From: Streptomyces cupreus
GTDB taxonomy: Bacteria; Actinomycetota; Actinomycetes; Streptomycetales; Streptomycetaceae
DNA length: 64,000 nucleotides
Assembly (NCBI RefSeq): GCF_014257025.1
Contig: NZ_JACMSF010000016.1
Span: forward strand, 94,762-158,761
Reading direction: 5' to 3'
In this document: positions 25,349-33,772 of the stretch, piece after piece
Layout of the letters: each line of letters begins with the position of its first letter
Position numbering within the stretch: position 1 is the stretch's first letter
Notes under the pieces: model-generated
What the model was told of the DNA's origin: nothing
What the model saw: the letters and a program-made list of their open reading frames with translations, nothing else
Database searches by the model: none
Program-made: the position numbers and the translations under genes

Positions 25349-27601
25349 GTGTCCCGCACCGCCCTGCGAATCTGCCCCCTGTGCGAGGCCACCTGTGGTC
25401 TGACGCTCACCATCGAGGGGACGCGTGTCACCGGCTCCCGAGGCGATCGGGACGATGTGTTCAGCAAGGGGTTCATCTGTCCCAAGGGGGCGTCCTTCGG
25501 GGCCGTCGACGGTGACCCGGACCGCCTCACCGGGCCGCTCGTACGCAAGGACGGGGTGTTGCGCGAGGCCAGCTGGGAGGAGGCCTTCGACGCCGTCGCC
25601 GTGGGGGTTCGGTCCGTCGTCGAGCGGTACGGGCCGCACTCCGTGGGGATCGTCCTCGGCAATCCCAACGTGCACACCATGGCCGGCGCCCTGTACCCGC
25701 CCGTCCTGATCGGCGCCCTCGGCACGCACAGCCTGTTCAGCGCGTCCACGGTCGACCAGATGCCCAAGCATGTCTCCAGCGGGCTCCTCTACGGCGACGC
25801 CAACGCCATCCCCGTTCCTGATCTCGACCGCACCGATCATCTCCTCCTCATCGGCGCCAATCCTCTTGAGTCCAACGGGAGTCTGTGCACCGCCCCCGAC
25901 TTCCCCGGCCGGCTCAAAGCCCTCAAGGCCCGTGGCGGCACCCTCACCGTCATTGATCCGCGCCGCACCCGTACCGCCAAGCTCGCCGACCGGCACATCG
26001 CGATCCGGCCCGGCGCCGACGCGTTGCTGCTGGCGGCGATGGCGTACGTGCTGTTCGAGGAAGGCCTGGTGAACCTAGGGGAGTTGGAGCAGCACGTGCA
26101 GGGCGTCGAGGAACTCCGGGCGGAAGTAAGGGACTTCACCCCCGAAGCCGTCGCCGGCGCCTGTGACGTCGACGCCGACACCATCCGCACGCTCGCCCGC
26201 GAACTCGCCGCCGCCCCCACCGCCGCCGTCTACGGCCGCATCGGCAGCTGTACCGTCACCCACGGCACCCTGGCCAGCTGGCTCGTGGACGTGCTCAACA
26301 TTCTCACCGGCAACCTCGACCGGCCCGGCGGCGCCCTCTTCCCACAGGCGGCCACCGACAAGACGCCCCGGCCCGCCGGACCCGGCCACGGCTTCCAGCT
26401 CGCCCGCTGGCACTCCCGGGTGAGCCAACACCCTGAGGCGAAGGGCGAGTTGCCGATCTCCGCGCTCGCCGAGGAGATCGACACCGCCACCGAAGAGGGC
26501 GAGCCCGTCCGGGCGCTCATCGCCATTGCCGCCAACCCCGTGCTCTCCGCCCCCGACGGCGACCGCCTCGACAAGGCGCTGGACTCCCTGGACTTCATGG
26601 TCAGCGTCGACCCGTATCTCAACGAGACCTCGCGCCACGCCCATGTCGTCCTGCCGCCGCCCCCGCCCTCCCAGAGCCCGCACCACGACTTCGCCTTCAA
26701 CACGCTCGCCGTGCGCAACCAGGTCCGCTACAACCGTGCCGCCGTCCCGCTGGAGCCCGGCCGCATGGCCGAGACGGAGATCATGGCCCGCCTCGTCCTC
26801 GCCGCGAGCGGAATGCACGGCGCCGATCCGGCCGCAGTCGACCAGATGGTCATCGACCAGACCCTCGGCAAGGCGGTCAAGGAACCCCACTCCCCGGTCC
26901 ACGGCCGTGACCCGCGCGAACTCGCCGATCGGCTCACCGGCGACACAGGCCCCGAGCGACGGCTCGACATGATGCTCCGCCTCGGCCCCTACGGCGACGG
27001 CTTCGGCGCCCGACCCGACGGGCTGACCCTTCAGAAGGTGCTCGCTCATCCGCACGGCATCGATCTCGGGCCGCTTCGGCCCCGGCTGCCGCAGCCGCTG
27101 AAGACCAGGAGCGGCAAGGTCGAGCTGCTGCCCGAGCCGATCGCCGACGATCTGCCGCGCCTCAGGGAAGCCCTGCGGCACCGCCCCGACGGGCTCGTCC
27201 TCGTCGGCCGCCGTCATCTGCGGTCCAACAACAGCTGGATGCACAATGTGCCCGCCCTCACCGGCGGCACCAACCGCTGCACCCTCCACATCCACCCCGA
27301 CGACGCCGAACGGCTCGGCGTGCGGGACGGGGCGGCCGTACGACTGAAGGGGGCCGGGGGAGAGGTGACCGCGCCCGCCGAGGTCACCGACGCCGTGCGT
27401 CCGGGGGTCGTCAGCCTGCCGCACGGGTGGGGGCACGACCGGCCCGGGACCCGGATGAGCCATGCGCACAAGGACCCCGGAGTCAACGTCAACCAGCTCC
27501 TCGACGGCAGCCTGCTCGACCCGCTGTCGGGCAACGCCGTCCTCAACGGAGTACCCGTCGAGGTCGCCCCCGCGGCCGAAAAGCTCAGCGCTCTGACCTG
27601 A
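25349..27601 (+). CDS. Molybdopterin oxidoreductase with [4Fe-4S] site
   Basis: The 750-residue protein belongs to the DMSO reductase/formate dehydrogenase/nitrate reductase superfamily. Its N-terminal iron-sulfur motif is Cys9-x2-Cys12-x3-Cys16-x27-Cys44. The central domains carry typical molybdopterin-binding blocks (LLLIGANPLESNGS near 168-181; IGSCTVTHGTLASWLVDVLNILTGNLDRPGG near 297-327) and the C-terminal beta-barrel domain spans about 630-740. No Cys or Sec is obvious at the usual molybdenum ligand site. No signal peptide is present, so it is cytoplasmic. No electron-transfer subunit gene is adjacent. GTG start with GGGAGGA upstream. Substrate not deducible. Confidence 0.9.
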   Translation: MSRTALRICPLCEATCGLTLTIEGTRVTGSRGDRDDVFSKGFICPKGASFGAVDGDPDRLTGPLVRKDGVLREASWEEAFDAVAVGVRSVVERYGPHSVGIVLGNPNVHTMAGALYPPVLIGALGTHSLFSASTVDQMPKHVSSGLLYGDANAIPVPDLDRTDHLLLIGANPLESNGSLCTAPDFPGRLKALKARGGTLTVIDPRRTRTAKLADRHIAIRPGADALLLAAMAYVLFEEGLVNLGELEQHVQGVEELRAEVRDFTPEAVAGACDVDADTIRTLARELAAAPTAAVYGRIGSCTVTHGTLASWLVDVLNILTGNLDRPGGALFPQAATDKTPRPAGPGHGFQLARWHSRVSQHPEAKGELPISALAEEIDTATEEGEPVRALIAIAANPVLSAPDGDRLDKALDSLDFMVSVDPYLNETSRHAHVVLPPPPPSQSPHHDFAFNTLAVRNQVRYNRAAVPLEPGRMAETEIMARLVLAASGMHGADPAAVDQMVIDQTLGKAVKEPHSPVHGRDPRELADRLTGDTGPERRLDMMLRLGPYGDGFGARPDGLTLQKVLAHPHGIDLGPLRPRLPQPLKTRSGKVELLPEPIADDLPRLREALRHRPDGLVLVGRRHLRSNNSWMHNVPALTGGTNRCTLHIHPDDAERLGVRDGAAVRLKGAGGEVTAPAEVTDAVRPGVVSLPHGWGHDRPGTRMSHAHKDPGVNVNQLLDGSLLDPLSGNAVLNGVPVEVAPAAEKLSALT

Positions 27602-27671
27602 GCAAAGCTCTGACCTGGAGTTTTGCGCTTATTGCTCGCACGTCAACATCTTGTTAACGCGGCTTGAAGAG

Positions 27672-27729
27672 ACCTAACGTCGTCGCACCGCCGGCCCTGG
27701 TGGGAGATGTTCAAGGGCGAACGTTAGGT
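27672..27729 (+). repeat. Inverted repeat in the leader of the citrate transporter gene
   Basis: ACCTAACGT at 27672-27680 and its exact complement ACGTTAGGT at 27721-27729 are 40 bases apart. The second arm ends 8 bases before the ATG and covers the place where a ribosome site should be. It may be a paired operator or an RNA stem that hides the start. A direct duplication of GCTCTGACCTG (27591-27601 and 27607-27617) lies just upstream. Confidence 0.45.
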
Positions 27730-27737
27730 ATCCACTC

Positions 27738-29138
27738 ATGCTGACCATCCTCGGCTTCGTCATGATCGCGACCTTCCTGGTCCTGATCATGATGAAGAAG
27801 ATGTCGCCGATCGCGGCGCTCGTGCTGATCCCGGCGCTGTTCTGCGTCTTCGTCGGGAAGGGCGCCAACCTCGGTGACTATGTCATCGACGGCGTCACCA
27901 GCCTCGCCCCCACTGCGGCGATGCTCATGTTCGCGATCGTCTACTTCGGTGTGATGATCGATGTCGGCCTCTTCGACCCGATCGTGCGCGGGATCCTGAA
28001 GTTCGCGAAGGCCGACCCGATGCGGATCGTCGTCGGTACGGCCGTCCTCGCGGCGATCGTCTCCCTCGACGGCGACGGCTCGACCACCTTCATGATCACG
28101 GTCTCGGCGATGTACCCGCTGTACAAGCGCCTGAAGATGAGCCTGGTCGTGATGACCGGTGTCGCCGCCATGGCCAACGGCGTGATGAACACCCTGCCCT
28201 GGGGCGGCCCCACCGCCCGCGCCGCCACCGCGCTGAAGCTGGACGCGAGCGACATCTTCGTCCCGATGATCCCGGCGCTCCTGGTCGGCCTGCTCTTCGT
28301 GTTCGTCCTCTCGTACGTGCTCGGTCTGCGCGAGCGCAAGCGGCTCGGCGTGCTCACCCTGGACGAGGTGCTCATCGAGGAGAAGGAGACCGAGACCGTC
28401 CTCGTCGGCTCCGCCGGCTCCGGCGACGGCAAGACCGCCCTGCCCGCCACGGGCGGCGCCGGCTCCGGCACCGACGCGGACGCCGAGGACGAAGGCTTCC
28501 AGGGCCTCGACCCGAACCGCGCCACCCTGCGCCCCAAGCTCTACTGGTTCAACGCGCTGCTCACGGTCACCCTTCTGACCGCCATGATCATGGAGTGGCT
28601 GCCGATCCCGGTGCTGTTCCTGCTCGGCGCCGCCCTCGCCCTCACGGTCAACTTCCCCCGCATCCCCGACCAGCGGGCCCGGCTCGCCGCCCACGCCGAC
28701 AACGTCCTCAACGTCTCCGGCATGGTCTTCGCCGCCGCCGTCTTCACCGGCGTCCTCCAGGGCACCGGCATGGTCGACAGCATGGCCAACTGGATGGTGG
28801 ACGTCATCCCCGACGGCATGGGCCCGCACATGGCCCTGGTGACCGGACTGCTGAGCCTGCCGCTCACCTACTTCATGTCGAACGACGGCTTCTACTTCGG
28901 CGTCCTGCCGGTCCTCGCCGAGGCCGGTGCCGCGCACGGAGTCTCGCCGCTGGAGATGGCCCGCGCCTCGCTGATCGGCCAGCCGCTGCACATGTCGAGC
29001 CCGCTCGTCCCGGCCGTGTACGTCCTGGTCGGCATGGCCAAGGTCGAGTTCGGCGACCACACCAGGTTCGTGGTCAAGTGGGCCGCGGCCACATGCCTCG
29101 TCATCCTCGGGGCAGGAATCCTCTTCGGAATCATCTGA
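27738..29138 (+). CDS. Citrate-metal/proton symporter, CitMHS family
   Basis: The 466-residue protein has about 11-12 membrane segments and matches the CitM family throughout: MLTILGFVMIATFLVLIMMKKMSPIAAL at the start, SLDGDGSTTFMITVSAMYPLY near residue 115, MANGVMNTLPWGGPTARAA near 148-166. A variable hydrophilic loop (about 205-255, Gly/Ser/Asp-rich) sits in the middle. CitM proteins take up citrate complexed with a divalent metal. No two-component regulator is adjacent. No clear Shine-Dalgarno sequence precedes the ATG, and an inverted repeat occupies the leader. Confidence 0.93.
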   Translation: MLTILGFVMIATFLVLIMMKKMSPIAALVLIPALFCVFVGKGANLGDYVIDGVTSLAPTAAMLMFAIVYFGVMIDVGLFDPIVRGILKFAKADPMRIVVGTAVLAAIVSLDGDGSTTFMITVSAMYPLYKRLKMSLVVMTGVAAMANGVMNTLPWGGPTARAATALKLDASDIFVPMIPALLVGLLFVFVLSYVLGLRERKRLGVLTLDEVLIEEKETETVLVGSAGSGDGKTALPATGGAGSGTDADAEDEGFQGLDPNRATLRPKLYWFNALLTVTLLTAMIMEWLPIPVLFLLGAALALTVNFPRIPDQRARLAAHADNVLNVSGMVFAAAVFTGVLQGTGMVDSMANWMVDVIPDGMGPHMALVTGLLSLPLTYFMSNDGFYFGVLPVLAEAGAAHGVSPLEMARASLIGQPLHMSSPLVPAVYVLVGMAKVEFGDHTRFVVKWAAATCLVILGAGILFGII

Positions 29139-29160
29139 TACGTACATGGAGGACGTCATC

Positions 29161-30402
29161 GTGAGGCCCGGTGGGAACCGCGGCTGGCTGCTCCGCCTCG
29201 TCATCGCCTTCAGCTTCGCGCAGGCGGCGGTGTCGATGGCCCGGCCCGCCGTCTCCTACCGGGCCCTGGCGCTGGGCGCCGACGAGCGGGCGGTCGGCGT
29301 CATCGCCGGTGTGTACGCGCTGCTCCCGCTGTTCGCCGCCGTGCCCCTCGGCCGCCGTACCGACCACGGCCGCTGCGCGCCCCTGCTGCCGGTCGGCGTG
29401 GTCCTGATCGCGGGCGGCTGCGCGCTGAGCGGCATGGCCAACTCCCTGTGGACGATGGCCCTGTGGAGCGGGGTGATGGGCCTCGGCCACCTCGCCTTCG
29501 TCATCGGCGCCCAGTCCCTGGTCGCCCGCCAGTCCGCCCCGCACGAACAGGACCGCAACTTCGGCCACTTCACCATCGGCGCCTCCCTCGGCCAGCTCAT
29601 CGGCCCCATCGCGGCGGGCGCGTTGATCGGTGGCCACGACATGGCGGGCACCAGCGCGCTCGCCCTGCTGGTCGCGGGCGCGGGCGCGGCGGTCGCGCTC
29701 AGCTCGCTGTGGCGAATAGAGCACCGTCGTACGACGCCCAAGTCCCGTACCGGACAGGGTGACCGCGTCCCCGTCCACCGCATCCTGCGCACCCGGGGTG
29801 TGCCCGCGGGGATTCTGATCAGCCTCTCCGTGCTGTCCGCGACCGACGTCCTCACCGCCTATCTGCCGGTGGTCGGCGAGGACCGGGGCATCGCGCCGTC
29901 GGTCATCGGCCTGCTGCTCAGCCTGCGCGCCGCGGCCACCATCGCGTGCCGGCTGGTGCTGACCCCGCTGCTGCGCCTGCTCAGCCGCTCCGCCCTGCTG
30001 ACCGTCACCTGTCTGCTGGGGGCCGCGCTGTGCGCCGCCGTCGCGCTTCCGGTGCCGGTGTGGGCGCTGGCCCTGATCCTCGCCGCGCTCGGCTTCTGCC
30101 TCGGCGTCGGACAGCCGCTGTCCATGACGACGGTCGTCCAGGCCGCCCCCGACGGCGCCCGCTCCACCGCCCTCGCCCTGCGCCTGACCGGCAACCGGCT
30201 CGGCCAGGTCGCCGCGCCCGCCACGGCGGGCCTGGTCGCGGGCGTCGCGGGAGTGGCGGCGCCGTTCGTGATGCTGGGGGTGCTGCTGCTGGCGTCCGCG
30301 GGCGTCGCCGTGCGGTCACCGGGGTCCGGGAAGGGCGAGGGCGGTGCGGCCGCCGCATCCCGCAGGTCCCGGGCGGCTGCGAGCCGTAAGAGCGACGACT
30401 GA
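29161..30402 (+). CDS. Major facilitator superfamily transporter
   Basis: The 413-residue protein has 12 hydrophobic segments and MFS-type loops (GRRTDHGRCAPLLPVG between helices 2 and 3; GLLLSLRAAATIACRLVL in the second half), with a short basic C-tail. I chose the GTG at 29161 because GGAGGA lies 8 bases before it; the upstream ATG at 29146 overlaps that ribosome site and has none of its own. It follows the citrate transporter gene by 22 bases and may be its operon partner. Substrate unknown; a drug or metabolite exporter is likely. Confidence 0.88.
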   Translation: MRPGGNRGWLLRLVIAFSFAQAAVSMARPAVSYRALALGADERAVGVIAGVYALLPLFAAVPLGRRTDHGRCAPLLPVGVVLIAGGCALSGMANSLWTMALWSGVMGLGHLAFVIGAQSLVARQSAPHEQDRNFGHFTIGASLGQLIGPIAAGALIGGHDMAGTSALALLVAGAGAAVALSSLWRIEHRRTTPKSRTGQGDRVPVHRILRTRGVPAGILISLSVLSATDVLTAYLPVVGEDRGIAPSVIGLLLSLRAAATIACRLVLTPLLRLLSRSALLTVTCLLGAALCAAVALPVPVWALALILAALGFCLGVGQPLSMTTVVQAAPDGARSTALALRLTGNRLGQVAAPATAGLVAGVAGVAAPFVMLGVLLLASAGVAVRSPGSGKGEGGAAAASRRSRAAASRKSDD

Positions 30403-30419
30403 CGGGTCGTAGGGCGCGG

Positions 30420-30691
30420 CTTCCCGGGTTCGCCGGAGCGCGCACCGCCGCCCTCGCGGCCCTGATCCTCGCAGGCACGGCCGCCGGGGCGCCCGCCGCC
30501 GTCGCCCAGCTGCCCGGTGACTACGGGACGTCGAGATCCACAAGGTGGGCACGCCCTTCGACGATCAGAGCAACGAGCCCAAGGTCTGCGACTTCTACCT
30601 CGCCGCCTTCGACTTCGACCCCGGCGAGATGGTCACCTTCGCCCATCTCGTGGAGGTCCGTGAGGCCCCGAACGCCGCCACTCGATGCTGA
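30420..30691 (+). pseudogene. Broken gene for a small secreted protein
   Basis: Two frames together give a recognisable Streptomyces secreted protein: a signal-like part (TAALAALILAGTAAGAPAAVA) ending PGDYGT, then after a one-base loss near 30530 the frame continues as VEIHKVGTPFDDQSNEPKVC and FYLAAFDFDPGEMV. It stops at TGA 30689-30691 well before the usual C-terminal half (the intact family continues with a Trp-rich domain and a sortase or Pro/Thr tail). No start codon is left. Missing start, frameshift and truncation mark it as dead. Confidence 0.7.
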
Positions 30692-30694
30692 ATT

Positions 30695-30727
30695 CGGCCG
30701 TCCGCTTTCTCATCTGCTGGACGGCCG
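30695..30727 (+). terminator. Hairpin after the MFS gene and pseudogene
   Basis: Arms CGGCCGTCC (30695-30703) and GGACGGCCG (30719-30727) form a 9-bp stem with a 15-base loop. It is the first strong stem downstream of the transporter genes and before the ABC ATPase promoter region (30728-30866). Confidence 0.5.
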
Positions 30728-30866
30728 TGCCCGATCCCGCCCATTCCCTTCCCCCGGCCGCATACATTCCGTTAACTTCCGTGACCCACAGGCCCCGTAC
30801 GACCCGCACGGGGTATCAAGCCGCGGAGCACCAGGGCCGCCGACGTAGCCCCCGGGGGCACCCCTC

Positions 30867-32216
30867 ATGACACGCGCCATCTCTCTGCACGACGTGAGCA
30901 AGAGTTACGCCAAGGGCGTCCGCGTGGTGGACCGGCTCACGTTGGACATCGGGCCCGGCGAATTCCTCGTCCTGCTCGGCCCCTCGGGCTGCGGCAAGTC
31001 GACGGTGCTGAGAATGATCGCCGGACTTGAGGAGATCGACGAGGGCGAGCTGCGGCTCGACGGTGAGTACGCCAACGATCTGCCGCCGTCCGGCCGGGAC
31101 ATGGCGATGGTCTTCCAGAACTTCGCCCTCTACCCGAGCATGACCAGCCGCGACAACATCGGCTTCCCGCTGCGCATCGAGACGCCCGGAGAGGACCCCC
31201 GCCCGCGCGTGGACGCCACCGCCCGCATGCTCGGCATCGAGGATCTGCTCGACCGGCTGCCCGCCCAGCTCTCCGGCGGCGAACGCCAGCGCGTCGCCAT
31301 GGGCCGGGCCATCGCCCGCCACCCCTCCGCCTTCCTGATGGACGAGCCCCTGTCCAATCTCGACGCCAAGCTCCGCAACCACCTACGGGCCGAAATCACC
31401 AAGCTCACCCGCGAGTTGGGCGTCACCACGGTCTACGTCACCCACGACCAGGCCGAGGCCATGTCGCTCGGCGACCGGGTCGCCGTGCTGCGCGGCGGGG
31501 TGCTCCAGCAGATCGGCACCCCGCGCGAGGTCTACGCCCTGCCCCGCAATGTCTTCGTCGCCGCCTTCATCGGCATCCCGCGCATCAACCTGCTGCGCGG
31601 AGTCGTCCGCGCCCCGCTCGACGGGGCGATGACCATCAGCCTCGGCAAGCAGTACCTGCGGCTGCCCGAACCCCTCTCCCGGGACCACCAGTTGCTCCGG
31701 GTCCAGCAGGGCCGTGAGGTCATCGTGGGCCTGCGCTCGGAGTCCGTGCGGATCGCCAAGCCGGCCGCCGCCCGGCCCGGGGAGGTACTGATCACCGGTC
31801 TGGTCGAGCATGTCGAGTTCCAGGGCCACGAGGTGCTCGTCCACTTCAACACCGGCTCCCGCCCGGCCGTCGTGCCCGAGCTTGAGGCCCCGCGACCGCT
31901 GCGCCGGGTCAGGCGTCGCAGACGGGAGGGCGGCACGGTGCTGGACCGGCTCCGGGAGCGGGCCGGGATGCTGCGGGCCGGTCCCGTGGTGGTGCTGGAG
32001 GACCCGGAGCCCGGTCCCGACCGCTCGTCCGAAACCGCGCCGCCCGAGGGCCGGCTGCCCGGCGATCTGATCGTCCGGACCACCCCCGACATCGACCTCC
32101 GGCCGGGTATGCAGGTCCCGCTCCTCGTCGACATCGCCCATCTGTTCGTCTTCGACCAACACGGCGAACGGATCTGCCCGGCACCGGCGCGGCTGCCCGA
32201 TCTGGAGGAATTCTGA
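30867..32216 (+). CDS. Orphan sugar-type ABC transporter ATPase (UgpC/MsiK-like)
   Basis: The 449-residue protein has Walker A GPSGCGKS (38-45), Q-loop Gln84, signature LSGGERQ (135-141), Walker B FLMDEP (156-161) and switch His193, followed by a TOBE-type regulatory domain. It is about 70-80 residues longer than MalK/MsiK because of a basic insert in the second TOBE part (RRVRRRRREGG near residue 351, then a Pro/Glu-rich stretch to about 402). No permease or binding-protein genes are nearby, so like MsiK it may power transporters encoded elsewhere. It starts at ATG 30867. Confidence 0.9.
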   Translation: MTRAISLHDVSKSYAKGVRVVDRLTLDIGPGEFLVLLGPSGCGKSTVLRMIAGLEEIDEGELRLDGEYANDLPPSGRDMAMVFQNFALYPSMTSRDNIGFPLRIETPGEDPRPRVDATARMLGIEDLLDRLPAQLSGGERQRVAMGRAIARHPSAFLMDEPLSNLDAKLRNHLRAEITKLTRELGVTTVYVTHDQAEAMSLGDRVAVLRGGVLQQIGTPREVYALPRNVFVAAFIGIPRINLLRGVVRAPLDGAMTISLGKQYLRLPEPLSRDHQLLRVQQGREVIVGLRSESVRIAKPAAARPGEVLITGLVEHVEFQGHEVLVHFNTGSRPAVVPELEAPRPLRRVRRRRREGGTVLDRLRERAGMLRAGPVVVLEDPEPGPDRSSETAPPEGRLPGDLIVRTTPDIDLRPGMQVPLLVDIAHLFVFDQHGERICPAPARLPDLEEF

Positions 32217-32268
32217 GGATCTTCCGGGCAGGGTGAGCTGTGCCATGCGGGGCACCCCTGGTGCCACA

Positions 32269-32287
32269 AAACTAACAGCGCTAGTTT
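32269..32287. promoter_or_regulatory. Palindrome AAACTAAC-AGC-GCTAGTTT, likely TetR operator
   Basis: Eight-base arms with one mismatch and a 3-base spacer lie 82 bases before the aldehyde dehydrogenase start. Nearly the same sequence occurs at 37349-37367 between a TetR gene and an acyl-CoA dehydrogenase gene, so one regulator may control both loci. Confidence 0.65.
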
Positions 32288-32369
32288 GAGCTGCGGTTCG
32301 AAGGTACCGGTCAGGGGCGGGCGCGACCAGCCCCCACAAACCGCACGCAGCACCCCCGGAAGGATCGCG

Positions 32370-33758
32370 ATGAAGGCACACGACGGCTTCTACATCGACG
32401 GAGCCTGGCGCCCCGCCGTCGGCCGGGACACGATCGACGTCGTGAACCCGGCAGACGAGCAGGTGATCGGCCGGGTGCCCGCGGGCACGGCCCTGGACGT
32501 CGACACCGCCGTACGGGCCGCCCGCGCCGCGCTGACGGGCTGGGCCGCAACCCCGCCCGCCGAGCGCGCCGCCCGCCTGACGGCCCTGCGGGACGCACTC
32601 GCCGCCCGCAAGGACGAGATCGCCGAGACGGTCACCGCGGAACTCGGCTCGCCGCTCGCCTTCTCGCAGGCGGTCCACGCCTCCGTGCCGATCGCGGTCG
32701 CGGCCTCGTACGCCGAACTCGCGGCGACGCACGCCTTCGAGGAGAAGGTCGGAAACTCCACCGTCCTGCACGAGCCGATCGGCGTGGTCGGCGCGATCAC
32801 CCCCTGGAACTACCCGCTCCACCAGATCGTCGCCAAGGTCGCCCCCGCGCTCGCGGCGGGCTGCACGGTCGTCCTGAAGCCCGCCGAGGACACCCCGCTG
32901 ACCGCCCAGCTCTTCGCCGAGGCGGTGCACGAGGCCGGGGTCCCGGCAGGCGTCTTCAACCTGGTCACCGGTCTCGGCCCGGTCGCGGGCCAGGCCCTCG
33001 TCGAGCACCCGGGCGTCGACCTGGTCTCCTTCACCGGCTCCACCGCCGTCGGCAGGCAGATCGCCGCGACGGCCGCCGCCGCGATCAAGAAGGTCGCCCT
33101 CGAACTCGGCGGCAAGTCCGCCAACGTCATCCTGCCGAGCGCCGACCTCGCCAAGGCGGTGAACGTCGGCGTCGCCAACGTCATGTCCAACTCCGGGCAG
33201 ACGTGCAGCGCCTGGACGCGGATGCTGGTGCACCGGGACCAGTACGACGAGGCCTTGGAGCTCGCTGCGGCCGCCGCCGCGAAGTACGGCGAGCGCATCG
33301 GCCCGGTGGTCAGCGCGCGGCAGCGGGAGCGGGTGCGCGGCTACATCGACAAGGGCGTCGCCGAGGGCGCCCGCCTGGTCGCGGGCGGCACCGAATCCCC
33401 GCGCGAACAGGGCTACTTCGTCAGCCCGACGGTCTTCGCCGACGTCACCCCCGAGATGACCATCGCGCAGGAGGAGATCTTCGGCCCGGTCCTGTCGATC
33501 CTGCGGTACGAGGACGAGGACGACGCCCTGCGCATCGCCAACGGCACCGTCTACGGCCTGGCCGGTGCCGTGTGGGCCGGTGACGAGTCGGAGGCGGTCG
33601 CGTTCGCCCGCCGGATGGAGACCGGCCAGGTCGACATCAACGGCGGTCGCTTCAATCCCCTCGCCCCCTTCGGCGGTTACAAGCAGTCCGGCGTCGGCCG
33701 GGAGCTCGGCACGCACGGTCTCGCCGAGTACCTCCAGACCAAGTCCCTCCAGTTCTAA
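32370..33758 (+). CDS. NAD(P)-dependent aldehyde dehydrogenase
   Basis: The 462-residue enzyme of the ALDH superfamily oxidises an aldehyde to the acid. The active site is intact: Asn147 (TPWNYPL), Lys170 (VVLKPAE), Glu245 (LELGGKSAN) and the nucleophile Cys279 (NSGQTCSAWTR). The start is the ATG after GGAAGGA. The alcohol dehydrogenase gene follows 14 bases later, so the pair should turn an alcohol into an acid. The upstream palindrome links it to the TetR/acyl-CoA dehydrogenase locus at 36.7-38.5 kb. Confidence 0.96.
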   Translation: MKAHDGFYIDGAWRPAVGRDTIDVVNPADEQVIGRVPAGTALDVDTAVRAARAALTGWAATPPAERAARLTALRDALAARKDEIAETVTAELGSPLAFSQAVHASVPIAVAASYAELAATHAFEEKVGNSTVLHEPIGVVGAITPWNYPLHQIVAKVAPALAAGCTVVLKPAEDTPLTAQLFAEAVHEAGVPAGVFNLVTGLGPVAGQALVEHPGVDLVSFTGSTAVGRQIAATAAAAIKKVALELGGKSANVILPSADLAKAVNVGVANVMSNSGQTCSAWTRMLVHRDQYDEALELAAAAAAKYGERIGPVVSARQRERVRGYIDKGVAEGARLVAGGTESPREQGYFVSPTVFADVTPEMTIAQEEIFGPVLSILRYEDEDDALRIANGTVYGLAGAVWAGDESEAVAFARRMETGQVDINGGRFNPLAPFGGYKQSGVGRELGTHGLAEYLQTKSLQF

Positions 33759-33772
33759 GGGAGTTCACACCC

